Shown in pieces: positions 1-9,330 of a stretch of 20,000 nucleotides of DNA. This DNA is from Bigelowiella natans CCMP2755 (taxonomy: Eukaryota; Cercozoa; Chlorarachniophyceae). Below the pieces are notes generated by a model. That model worked only from the letters and a program-made list of their open reading frames with translations. It did no database searches and had not been told where the DNA came from. Position 1 is the first letter of the stretch. Each line of letters opens with the position of its first letter. The position numbers and the translations under genes are program-made. The DNA is taken from positions 5,001 through 25,000 of the forward strand of contig ADNK01001776.1 of assembly GCA_000320545.1 (NCBI GenBank), in the 5' to 3' direction.

Positions 1-512
1 TTTGGTGAACGCAGAGGTGATGGTCATGTTGTGACAGTTGTGATGTTGTGAATGTTGTGATCGATGTTGGTGGTTGGTGGTTGTTGAGTTGGTGAGATAG
101 TGAAGTTGCACCAAAAGGCCAAAAGCCAAAAGGTGCATGGTGCATGTAACAGATTTGAGGATGTGATGATTATCGTTTTGGGTTGAAACGCTTCATGGAT
201 TATCACAGTTCGGTTTGAGTTCTGCCGTCCAACACTCATCTCGTTGGCCACAACGTGACTACAGGGAAATGGAAGCCATTTTCGCTAGAGGTGTCATACT
301 TACTAGAAATATCAAATTATCTGCAGCGGTGACAACAAAAATAAGGCAGAGATAACATGCAATATGTTGTTCCAACGACCCAGTGTAATGTCATCAGTGT
401 GCTTTTCGCGATTCGATCTTTCTGGATTTTTCATGATTGAAGGCGAAAGATTTCTGTGCGAGGAATCGAAGCCTTCTCTGTGTTGACTACGGAACTAAAT
501 AGAATTTTGCAG

Positions 513-1456
513 GGACAAACATAACGACATGTGCTCCTGTGAAGATATTACAAGAGGGTGCAACAAAAAACAATTGCGTGACACAGCTGCCAATGACGAA
601 CGGATTTGGATCCCAGTAAGTCAATTCTCAGATGCTCAGTGATGCCAGTAATTCACAAGTTCGAAAGAGTCTCTCACCAACGTTCCATGCCTGAATTCAG
701 ATATGTGGGCTTAATGTCCGCGATGGCTTGGGCAGGCTTGCATAATAAAGCCTTCTGCAACACGCCATTCCAAAAAATTGCACATAAACAGAGTGCTGAA
801 ACATGCAACATCCTTACGGGAGTTCCTACCGGAAAATGCGATCGATGTTTTAGTGGAAAAGAATTCTTCTTAAAGATTCAAGAAGAATTACCTGCTCATC
901 GGCGACTTGAAGCCTACACTCCATGCCTCCGGAAGCAAATTCGGAAATACTTTGACCAAGGTACAGCACTACCGAATGGGAACTTTGATTGACAGCTTCC
1001 GTGTATTTATTCCTTTATTCCGCGTTAGGTATTGAGAGACTGGGACTACAACCCGTCAAGTTCGTCTCCAACGGCAGCAATTCCGTTAACATTGCCGTTC
1101 ATATACGTCGCGGGGACATAATGAGGGAAAACATGAATAAGGGTCATGATGTCATTCCCAACTCAGTGTATCGGAAAGCAATGCATCACATCCGCTTGCG
1201 CCTTGCGAAGTTGGGCCAAAGGGCCAATTTTCAAGTATTCTCACAGGGAGAAGAATCTGATTTTAAAGACATCGCAGAGGGACATGGAGACGTACAGTTG
1301 CAGCTTTTAGGAGATGAAGGAGCCCTAAAGACATTTGTAAGCATGGTAAAATCAGATGTCTTACTGATGGCCCCAAGCAGCCTCTCATGGGCGGCAGCCT
1401 TTCTCCGAGTGGATTCACAGGTGGGCAAATGGTGGAGCATGATGTATCCTCTATGA
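513..1456 (+). CDS. Fucosyltransferase-like glycosyltransferase, 3' part (3 exons seen)
   Basis: Exons at 513-615, 701-960 and 1029-1456, all joined by GT/AG introns that keep one frame and together give the last 263 residues, ending in TGA. The first exon reads into GFGSQ and the second continues YVGLMSAMAWAG, an N-terminal nucleotide-sugar-site pattern I know from the GT11/NodZ/O-fucosyltransferase-like superfamily. The third exon carries NIAVHIRRGDI, the HxRRGD motif that binds the GDP-sugar phosphate in these GT-B enzymes. Expected role is transfer of a sugar, probably fucose, from a GDP donor in the secretory pathway; the exact acceptor and linkage cannot be told. The 5' end is unresolved: exon 513 needs one carried base. 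A possible upstream exon ends at 290 (AGAG|gtgtca, ATG at 269), but it shows no signal anchor and is only a guess. The neighbour downstream converges on it. Confidence 0.78.
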
Positions 1457-2221
1457 TCTATCGATGAATACTCTTGCTGTGTCTAACGTTTTCCTGGTGG
1501 CGTGTTCGATGACATGGGGCAGAACGTTCGGCCAAAACAATGGAGCTATCACAAAGAGCCACTCCCTGACTGGAGTAAGTTCGTATCTGTATCTGTAGCA
1601 AGTGACTATCAGCTAGCCTTTTTGGACGAATAGGCAAGGAAGTATGCCCTCCGTAGTGTTAGTTGCGCATGTTTTCATAGCTCACTCCGATGCAATTGCC
1701 CTGGTTACGGGCACATAGAGGCAGGCTAGAAGTCGAACCGGATGGCCACATGCATATGGGGGCTTGCTGCTACGCATCATGAAACATGAGACTGATGTAA
1801 CGAAGTATAAACTATTGTATAATGTAGAAGCGGTACGTTGCATTCATGTAATATGTGCACGATTATACATTCTACAAAATGAAGACATTTGGTGGCACAC
1901 CACACTACCTATGTACCAGCTCCAGAGCTCTAGAGCTATGATGCGGCACGCTATGCAGCTCACACCTAGCTGGCTAGCAAGTTGTGTGTAACTCACATGT
2001 AATCATATCTGGGCACTCTGCTCTAGCTAGCTAGCGCTGCAAGCGCACGGCTGCATGTTGACTGCTACTGTTTAAGTTATAGGCAAATTTTCCTCTCTAG
2101 CTCTTTCGGTGAGACGCAGTGCACAATTCACTGAACCCATCACAGTTTTCTAGTTTTGATGAATTTGAAGGTTTAAACTTTGATGATTGCTAGATTGTAA
2201 ACATATCATCGCTTCATATCA

Positions 2222-2256
<35 letters not shown>

Positions 2257-2352
2257 AAAGCCGCAAACGGAACGTCGGGTATGCTATAATGGCGACATCG
2301 TAGCGTTAGCAGGCTGTCTTGCAAAGTCTCTGTCACATTATTATAATTCTAA
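1457..2352. other. Convergent intergenic region, no gene seen
   Basis: Lies between the stops of the glycosyltransferase (+) and acetolactate synthase subunit (-). Short open frames (for example 1764-1991) lack motifs and splice support. Around 1925-2035 there is a cluster of CTAG-centred words (agctctagagct, ctagctggctagc, ctagctagctagc). A pure AG repeat follows at 2227-2252. Nothing else recognised. Confidence 0.6.
2227..2252. repeat. (AG)13 microsatellite
   Basis: Uninterrupted AG dinucleotide run in the convergent intergenic region, about 100 bp beyond the stop of the minus-strand gene. Confidence 0.9.
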
Positions 2353-2679
2353 TTATCCAGGAGGGAGCATCGTGACGTCAACACCGTCATACTCCATTTG
2401 AATCTCCTCGGCTTCGTCGCCGAAGGTAATACGACTCCTCGGAATGGTCATGGATCCTGACCTGGAGCTCTCGATGATGCCGAATGGCTTCATGAGCTTG
2501 ACGAAGTTATCAATGCGTGAGGACTTTCCACACAGCTGAATAGTGAGGTCTTGGCTCCCGACGTCGATAACGTCCGCCTAAGTTAAAAATATTGTTGTCA
2601 TTTTTGCAGGTGGTGGTTTGGTAGTGGTAACAACGCAATAAGAGGTAGAATGACACGTAGCCACGCACACACACACATA

Positions 2680-2728
<49 letters not shown>

Positions 2729-3081
2729 TACATATCATATGCACTAATCATGTATAAGAAGAACTTTACTCTTATTTATGTGCATATCTTTGATCCTCAT
2801 GTCAATATGTATTATTATATTAACAAGAAAACCTTAAAAATTTCCGCCAGACTCTTGATGGCGGCGCGATGTGCGTGTCGCTTCATCTTCTCGTCTGCAG
2901 ACTGCTCGGATCCATCGTCACCCGGTGGGTGGTGAGCCATCTTGATCAACAGCAGCTCTCGTTCAAGGGTAGCAGTTTCAGTATAATCCAACACTGCCCA
3001 TACCTACATAAGACGGATTCGCAGTTTCCATTTTTTTTGTTTTCGATGTTCGTTACTGAGTTGGTTGGATCGGGTTGTCTG

Positions 3082-3163
<82 letters not shown>

Positions 3164-3252
3164 CGTTGGGAAATAGATCTACGGACACTTCTGCTTTACC
3201 TCATAACCATTCTTTCATGATGATTAAAAATCTCATCACGATGAGCACACAT

Positions 3253-3301
<49 letters not shown>

Positions 3302-4193
3302 ATCAATCTTTCTCTCCAATAATATGCAGAAACACACCTCCACCAGGCCTTCCAGCTGCTTGATTGCCTGGGAGAAGTTGCTTCCCTTCTTCAAATTTAA
3401 GGTGATAGTCATCCTGGAGAGGTCGGGCACCTCTGTGGTCGCAACGACGAGGGAGTTGATGTTGAAGCCACGAGCTGCGAGCACGCCGGTAACTTGCACA
3501 AGAACCCCGGGGTGGTTATTTACAAGAGCGCAGATCACTGAAGACAAACGGAATGGGTGACAACAGGATTGAGTATGTACAGGCCGTATTCGATTGCTTA
3601 AATATGGCGTGCCTCGTGTGGGAAGTCAAAGAAGATTTCGGACCCCCTCCACTGTCAGATGTGGTGATCGTGACGGTGACATACATGTTCATCGAATTGT
3701 GACAGGAAATAAGTGTCCAAACCTACCACCCCATTTCTATTATTACTTTTTTACCGTAATTTATACCCTATACTATTCTATTTACTTAGCTTTATTTGTG
3801 TAGCCCTTTTGCCTAAATCCCTCCCCAATCCCCTCCCCCTTTCCACTCCAGTGTACCTCTTCGCTGCTCGGGGCCCTTCGTCCGATTGGGCGTGTTGTAT
3901 AGGATGTTGTTCACCGCATCCTCGGGTGTGGTCACATTGGTTCTCAGTCGTTCATACTCGTAGTCTGGATTTAGCATGCCAGCGGTAGGGTCAGTGACGG
4001 ACGAGGAGAACCCACGTTGTGTCATCGTTGACGCCATTGCTTTACTGCCCACGAGTGCTCCTCCGTTACATTTTCCTTCGAGCTTAACGCCAGAGGATCT
4101 GACGAAGCTAGAGATATTCTTGCGGATGTGGGTCGCGGACGACTGAAAAAGGGGGGGGGGGCGTCGAAACACCAGGTGCCGTATTCGTCGCAT
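2353..4193 (-). CDS. ilvH / ILV6-like: Acetolactate synthase small (regulatory) subunit, organelle-targeted
   Basis: Four exons on the minus strand: 4193-3857, 3537-3338, 3003-2833, 2577-2353, giving 310 aa, close to the length of fungal Ilv6. This subunit activates the catalytic acetolactate synthase and confers valine feedback in branched-chain amino-acid synthesis. The ATG at 4193 follows an in-frame TAG; the start MRRIRHLVFRR is Arg-rich and fits a mitochondrial or plastid leader. Residues about 113-185 form the ACT domain (NNHPGVLVQVTGVLAARGFN, then LSRMTI). The exon 2/3 junction rebuilds the family motif VEVWAVLDYT followed by ERELLLIK. The C-terminal domain includes VDVGSQDLTIQLCG-like text and SRSGSMTIPRS. 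All junction phases agree. Introns of 319, 334 and 255 nt carry long CT, GT, CA and GA repeats. Identity is firm; the compartment is inference. Confidence 0.94.
2666..2726. repeat. Compound (CA)n(GA)n microsatellite in ALS-subunit intron 3
   Basis: CA repeat with one interruption running straight into about 15 GA units, inside the minus-strand intron 2832-2578. On the transcript it reads as (TC)n then (TG)n, so it is pyrimidine-rich on the sense strand. Confidence 0.9.
3082..3162. repeat. Compound (TC)n(TG)n microsatellite in ALS-subunit intron 2
   Basis: About 50 bp of TC units with one CC interruption, then about 31 bp of TG units, inside intron 3337-3004. Confidence 0.9.
3254..3298. repeat. 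(TC)n microsatellite in ALS-subunit intron 2
   Basis: Second TC run in the same intron, ending about 40 bp from the exon 2 donor at 3337. It is separated from the 3082-3162 repeat by about 90 bp of unique sequence. Confidence 0.88.
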
Positions 4194-4773
4194 CGCTCTT
4201 CGTTTCTACCGGCGTTAATCGACAGAAAAAAGGACATAGGCAGTATTATTTCTCAAACAGCCTTTATTTTTATTCATTTTTTTCTTCTCGGCAGGGCTCC
4301 TCTCCCGATTCAGTCTGAAAAATTTTCGCCGATAAGTTCTAGGTCCCTCCTGGAATGAAACGACTACATATTCAGCGTGACGCACATAAAAAGTTCCAAA
4401 TAAAGAGAGCTTATAAGTTCCGGGGGAATTAGTTTCATCTTTAATAATGATTTGCAGACTATCCAAAACCTACGACAAGGACAAAATGTAGTCGTCACAT
4501 GACATTTTTTGAGCAAAAAACTCTCCTGCAGGCGCGTAAGTCTACGTACACAGCGTAACTCTCCCTAACTTTCATCAAATCAATGAGAATTCTCTCATGC
4601 GACCTGAATTAATTCTAAAGGAACCGCTGCGGCAAGTTATCAGGAGAAAGCGTGGCAAAAATCGCAAAATTTCCCGAAATAATGAATCTCTAAGAAAAAA
4701 ATACAAAAAAGTCGGCTCAGAGGTTTGAATTTAATCGAATTTAAATTCATTTCCACCCCTTCCCTCCTCACCG
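4194..4773. other. Divergent intergenic region between ALS subunit and EF-hand gene
   Basis: About 580 bp separating two start codons that point away from each other, so both promoters are expected here. I see AT-rich stretches (4250-4300, 4660-4740) but no box I would name with confidence. An out-of-frame ATG at 4237 (minus) lies 44 nt upstream of the chosen ALS-subunit start and could act as an upstream ORF. Confidence 0.55.
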
Positions 4774-6425
4774 ATGGCGAACTTGCTTCACGGACACGGA
4801 GGACTGGCAGTATGCCTTGTTCTATGCCTTTCCATGGTTTCTGCAACCCAAACTCAGCATCTCTCAACCATACGACGCCAACAACGGGCAAGATGCAACG
4901 AAACTTCTTCTCAATGCGGGCCTGGTAAGCATTCTAACTCCGTGCAGTTAGTACTCTGTGCATTTTCCTGGGTCTGAATTTTACTCTGTTGAAATTTATT
5001 TTTAAGATGTTTTGTACAGTAAAGAAGGCTTTCTGCCACTAACCTAAAATAACAACAACTGTCTGAGTTCTGAACGTAACTAAAATTTCATACCTAATTT
5101 CATACCTAACAGCTGACTCAGACCTTTCCGTTACTGTCAATTTCGACAAAAGCGGCGTGAGCGTCTCCAAGAAGCTTTCTGGAGAGGATGACAAGAAAGC
5201 AGAAGGTGGGGATCATCATACTGAAAAGAAGCAGCAGCAAGGTTCAGAAAAATCCGAGATGCAGAAGACCGCAGAATCATTATTCAAACGATTCGATGCT
5301 GATGCAAATCAAGAGCTAAACAGTACCGAATTCAACGGGATGGCAGAAATCGCGCAAATACAAGCAGAAGAAGCGGCAGAGCTCTTGGCGCAATTTGATT
5401 CGGATAAGAACAAGCAGCTAAACCTCAACGAGGTAACGTTCTTACTCAGCACCAAAATTCTTTCAAATAGTCTGTGTTCTGTTATGATTAACTGATGAAA
5501 TGCGTATGTTCGCACATATGTGTGCACGCCCATGTAGGCTATTGATATGATGAAGGCGATCCGAGAGAAGAAGGTGCTCATCAAAGGACCCAAGTATAAT
5601 GCGACAAAGAAAGTAGAGGTCAGTGCTTATTCACAGAGTATACTGGGCAACCGAGAAATGCAAACATCCTAGTGTAGAATCACATAACAACATACGAGGC
5701 GTAGGAGTAGCGCAACGTCTCAAATGAGTCAACGCATCTCAATCTTGTTCTCTCCTCTCAGAACCACGACAACTCCGCTTCCGCCACGAAAGCGATTCCT
5801 AGCGATGTTGCCGAAATGGCCAAAGCAGAAGCTGCTATACCCTCGCACCACTCTCACCGTTCCGCCGCTGCAAAGGCAGAGGAAGGCGTCGATTGCAGCT
5901 CCAATCCACATGGCCGTGGATGTCCTGACCCCCCAATCGTCACCGATGTAAGCACACGCGCGTGGACACAAACACACACACAAAGAGAGGGATGGTAATG
6001 TAAGTATGGAACCTTAATCTACGTGACGTAATCCACAGGCTCAAGACACGACTGCGAAGATGGCAGTTTCTCACGCAGAAGCAATCAGCTTATTCAAGCG
6101 CTTCGACTACGATGACGACAACACCCTCAACCGCGAAGAGCTAACCACTCTCGTTGAAGCCACTCAGGATGCAAGGTACCGAGGGGAGGGGGGATGAGGA
6201 GACAGGGCATGATCACGAACTTACATAAGCTCTCTGTCCATGCAGTAGCATTCTCTTTCTAATGCCTCAGACACTGATTTACTTGTATTGTCGCTTTTCT
6301 CAGCGAAGAACCTGTGATGCTCAAGGCATTCCCCGCCTCAGAAAAGTTGGCTTTCGCTCCCTTCTTCAAGGCGCTAAATCTTTTCTACTCGGGAAGCACT
6401 CAAGGTGGGGGAAAGCATCGTTTGT

Positions 6426-6468
<43 letters not shown>

Positions 6469-6581
6469 AATAGAGAACTAGAGAACGGAATCTACATTGT
6501 TATAACATCCCGTGCTGTACATGTCCGATCTAATGTTTGTGCTGTTTTTTGTGTTTTTAAGTCGGCGATTTGAAGTTCTAG
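4774..6581 (+). CDS. Secreted/luminal three-EF-hand calcium-binding protein
   Basis: Seven exons: 4774-4924, 5113-5432, 5538-5618, 5762-5947, 6039-6175, 6304-6404, 6562-6581; 331 aa. Residues 1-24 look like a signal peptide: hydrophobic LAVCLVLCLSMVSA with a likely cut after VSA. A Lys/Glu/Gln-rich segment (about 70-105) precedes a paired EF-hand: loops DADANQELNSTE (112-123) and DSDKNKQLNLNE (146-157), both with Asp at 1 and 3, Asn at 5 and Glu at 12. A low-complexity Ala/Lys/His linker with two Cys (exon 4) leads to a third loop DYDDDNTLNREE (269-280). The tail ends GDLKF. Ca2+ binding is well supported. A role in the secretory lumen or outside the cell follows from the leader; the partner is unknown. 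Positions 6 of all loops lack the usual Gly. All splice phases are consistent; the last exon adds only six residues plus stop. Confidence 0.86.
6433..6462. repeat. (AT)n microsatellite in EF-hand gene intron 6
   Basis: Fifteen AT units about 28 nt after the exon 6 donor (6405). The acceptor used is at 6560-6561. Confidence 0.88.
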
Positions 6582-7049
6582 TCTGGACGGAAAAGGAAGG
6601 CCTGATAGATTTATTGAAAATGGAAGAAATCTCGAAAGTTCACACTCTATATGCAATAAGAATCATGTGCCGCTGTCGCCGCACAGTTTTGTCTAAATAT
6701 TTTCACAATGCAAGAAAAGGCAGCACATGTGTGATCATCTATGCATAATGACATGGCAATAATGCATTTGCAGCGCTGAATATGTGCATACTAGCATATT
6801 ATATTTCTTAAGACGTGCGTGACCAATTTTTGAGTTAAGTCTTTTAGTCTTGTCAAACAATTCGTTGCTAGCCTTAGTATCATGCATGGATGCTTGTATT
6901 GCTGCGATCACGGGCGGTGCGTGTCGATGCACAAATCATCGAAATTGCGAATTGAATAAATCATTTTAATGATATTGTTATTTTTGTTAAATGCTGCTAA
7001 TGAAGCCTTACTTTGTATCATTCATTGTCCACGTGCGTGGCTGCAATCC
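6582..7049. other. Convergent intergenic region, no gene seen
   Basis: AT-rich DNA between the stop of the EF-hand gene (+) and the stop of the ligase gene (-). Open frames here are short and without motifs. An AATAAA on the plus strand at 6955-6960 is a possible polyadenylation signal for the EF-hand gene, although it lies about 370 nt beyond the stop. Confidence 0.5.
6955..6960 (+). promoter_or_regulatory. Possible poly(A) signal AATAAA of the EF-hand gene
   Basis: Exact AATAAA hexamer in AT-rich context downstream of the EF-hand gene stop. The long distance makes it a candidate only. Confidence 0.3.
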
Positions 7050-8780
7050 TCAATTCATCATTTTAGTCGTTATCATCGTTACAGAGAGCAAGCGTTTCTG
7101 ACCACACATGCCACAGAAGCGGTTGATATGAGGGTTGTAGAAGGTGCAGCTAGTACATGTCCAGCTAGCATGCTTCTTTTGGGTTATTATTTCCTCTGTT
7201 GCTTGGCTACTCGCTTTCATTTCGCCGGAGTCGTCGTAGTCTCTTTTTCGCTTCTTGTTCTTCATTTTGAGTGGTCCTTTCGGCGAGATATGAATGACAT
7301 CTTTTGTCATCATCAGTGTCTCTGCCTCAATCTCCATCTTTTTCGACTTCGACTCCAACGTCATCTTCTCCCCCCTTGTCGTTGCGCCCATGTCCTTCTT
7401 CTTTCCCACTAGCAAGCTGGCTTGCCAGAGGATGGAGTGTTGTCGGTCGCCGAGAGGGGCCTGCTTCCGTGCCCCACCGGAAACATAAGGATCAGCGCCG
7501 CTGTCCTTTTTCTTTTTGTACTCTGCTTTAACCTCCTCCCACGTTACATCTTTCCGCTCCCGCAAGAACGTTGGAAAGCGTGGCTTCCCGTCCCTTGTGG
7601 TTTCTTGGAATTTAAATGTGATGACACTTCCGATTTTGGGTGGCGAGCGACGTTGGGCATCCGTGAAGCCGCTTCCTACTTTCATGCTTGTCCCGTTGGG
7701 AAGTTCACAGACTAAAGCGCCCATCACGAATGCGTTTTTCCCCGTACCCTTATTCTTGCCAACGACACGAGCCTCCTCGTCGAAGAACGTCTTCACCTTC
7801 AACAGCGTCTTGCTACGGCACCGTTCGTACTTCGACTTAGGTTGACGCAGCATTAGCCCCTCTCCACCTTTCCGCTCAATGATTTCGAGAGACTTGTTGA
7901 GGTGCTGGGTGCCCTTGCACTTAAGGAAGGGGACGGTTATTAGGTTCTCGAATCCTGCTTTCTCTACGGCCGCATTCATGGCTTTTAATCGGGTCTCGAA
8001 TGGGCCCTTCACTCCAGGAGCGTCAAACACCATAAACTTTACTTTCTTCCAGCCTTCATCTGCTACATGCTTGCGGCAAATCGAGACTGCCTCCTGAAAC
8101 CGTCCCCTCCCGCACCACAGCTCACCGTCAAGGGGGATGTTCGGTAGCTTGGAGGTGAACCAACTCGGGGCATAGAAGCGCATACCGTTTCGAGAGTAAA
8201 ATCGCTGCCCGTCGTAGTAGGCACGTAAACCGTCCAGCTTTTCGGACATAAACCAGCCCTTCGGATCGACAGAGACGCCTTTGGTACCTTTCTTCGCCTC
8301 CCCCTCGCTTGGATTCGCCCATTTGTGGGCTAGCATCACTGCACGAAATCCTTCTCCTCCTCCTCCTCTACCACTGTCTTCTCCATCATAGGATTCAGAT
8401 TCTCCGTCGACAGGGGGGGCCAGTTCTGTTTCAAAGCGGCCACTTTTGCGTTTCATCTGCTCGTCCAGAGTAGGCAACCTCTTTCCCTTACCTTTGCGGG
8501 GGCTACGCCAAGCGGCGCCCCCAGGAACAAGTCTGCTCTCTTTCTCTTCGTTTCCCTTTTTCTTAGATTTGATCAATTTGATTGCTCTCTGACGATTTTG
8601 GTCATCAGTTCGATATTGGATCATCTGCTCTAAGTCCACAGAGTATGTATCGTTGATAGCGAAACGAGTCTCGCCGTTATTCAATTTCGTTTTGATCGCT
8701 GCCTGCTCTTCCTTAGGAAATACAGTCCAGGCTTCTTCTACAGAGTCTGAAAGCGTCAAATCTCTCTTCCATGACCACAT
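7050..8780 (-). CDS. ATP-dependent DNA ligase with WWE-like and RanBP2 zinc-finger domains
   Basis: One uninterrupted 576-aa frame, ATG at 8780, stop TGA at 7050-7052. Residues 1-71 resemble a WWE domain: Trp2/Trp4, then TYSVDLEQMIQY and a final Arg-rich strand. WWE domains bind poly(ADP-ribose) or ubiquitin-pathway proteins. The nucleotidyltransferase core follows: motif I KLDG with Lys181 as the expected adenylated residue, motif III LDGELW (Glu220), motif IIIa KFMVFDAP, motif IV GGEGLMLR (305-312) and motif V LLKVK (326-330). Next comes an OB-fold region (about 335-410) ending RFPTFLRERKD. This core is of the small viral/bacterial type. A basic KNKKRKR stretch (about 507-513) may be a nuclear signal. 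Residues 540-563 form WTCTSC...FCGMCG, a RanBP2-type zinc finger with Cys542, 545, 556 and 559. Expected job: sealing nicks, perhaps at ADP-ribosylated break sites (inference). It is the only intronless gene here. Confidence 0.95.
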   Translation of the reverse strand: MWSWKRDLTLSDSVEEAWTVFPKEEQAAIKTKLNNGETRFAINDTYSVDLEQMIQYRTDDQNRQRAIKLIKSKKKGNEEKESRLVPGGAAWRSPRKGKGKRLPTLDEQMKRKSGRFETELAPPVDGESESYDGEDSGRGGGGEGFRAVMLAHKWANPSEGEAKKGTKGVSVDPKGWFMSEKLDGLRAYYDGQRFYSRNGMRFYAPSWFTSKLPNIPLDGELWCGRGRFQEAVSICRKHVADEGWKKVKFMVFDAPGVKGPFETRLKAMNAAVEKAGFENLITVPFLKCKGTQHLNKSLEIIERKGGEGLMLRQPKSKYERCRSKTLLKVKTFFDEEARVVGKNKGTGKNAFVMGALVCELPNGTSMKVGSGFTDAQRRSPPKIGSVITFKFQETTRDGKPRFPTFLRERKDVTWEEVKAEYKKKKDSGADPYVSGGARKQAPLGDRQHSILWQASLLVGKKKDMGATTRGEKMTLESKSKKMEIEAETLMMTKDVIHISPKGPLKMKNKKRKRDYDDSGEMKASSQATEEIITQKKHASWTCTSCTFYNPHINRFCGMCGQKRLLSVTMITTKMMN

Positions 8781-9330
8781 GATTGGATGTTTGGGTTGTG
8801 GGGAACAACAGCTGGCTGGGTTATGCAGGCAGAGCAGTTGCTGGATTGTGAAAGGAATCTTCCAAGAAAAGAAAACCGGGATTAAACTCTATATGTTACT
8901 GCGACAATAGGCTAATGTTGTCGCAACATAAAACTCTGCATATTTTAATCGATTTCGATGTTTGTCGGAAGTCATTCCCTACAAGTTCTGGCACAGAAGG
9001 CCTTCCGCCTGCGACAAGAAAAAGAAGCAGGCCTTCCCCCCGTTCAGAATCGAACAGGGGAAGAAGTACCGAATTTCACTGTTCGGTAATTCGGAGGCCA
9101 AATCACACAAAATGGGTCCAAGTTCCTGGACTTCCCTTCCAAACGGCCCATTGTTGCTGATGACATGATGTTCGTTCGGAACCTTCATCTCTTTTGCTTT
9201 TCACAGCCGAAAACTTCGAAAGAAGGCGTTTGTGTGGAAGCGAAGGCAGAGTTGGCATAATTGTAAGAGCGACATAGGAAATGTGGATATTTCGATAGAA
9301 ATAACTGGCATTTCCACCCCCGAAATTCAA
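8781..9330. other. Divergent intergenic region between ligase and dioxygenase genes
   Basis: About 550 bp between two opposed start codons, expected to hold both promoters. No clear box seen. A stretch at 8958-9085 followed by a good-looking acceptor at 9205-9206 (cttttgcttttcacag) may be an exon pair and is listed separately. Confidence 0.5.
8958..9330 (+). CDS. Weak candidate: small upstream exon(s) of unknown gene or 5' end of the dioxygenase gene
   Basis: ATG at 8958 follows an in-frame TAA and opens a 43-codon frame (starts MFVGSHSLQVLAQKAFRL). A plausible donor lies at 9086 (TTCG|gtaatt) and a strong acceptor at 9205-9206. Joining 8958-9085 to 9207 keeps the frame open and runs, without a stop, into the ATG I chose for the dioxygenase at 9331. 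The joined text is basic (RKLRKKAFVWKRRQSW). All three plus frames are open across the first exon, so the coding frame is not proven. It could be an 83-residue extension of the dioxygenase, a separate small gene, or a spliced 5' UTR. I recognise no family. Confidence 0.25.

Noticed and set aside
24-251. Minus-strand frame of 75 codons at the left edge
   Set aside because: Asn/Thr/His-rich translation of a TTG/TGG-rich stretch; no motif and no splice support.
606-992. Glycosyltransferase taken as two separate intronless frames (606-992 and 989-1456)
   Set aside because: The intron 961-1028 (AAG|gtacag...gttag) joins them in frame, and an intron 616-700 links the second exon to the conserved GFGSQ exon upstream; the text at 606-700 is intron.
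1680-1760. Possible tRNA: GGTTCGA-like box on the minus strand near 1730
   Set aside because: No matching D-arm, anticodon stem or acceptor stem could be formed around it.
2869-3363. Plus-strand 164-codon frame rich in Ser/Leu/Val
   Set aside because: Translation of CT and GT microsatellites inside introns of the minus-strand ALS-subunit gene.
7294-7845. Plus-strand frames opposite the ligase
   Set aside because: Antisense shadows of a well-supported 576-aa enzyme with all catalytic motifs.
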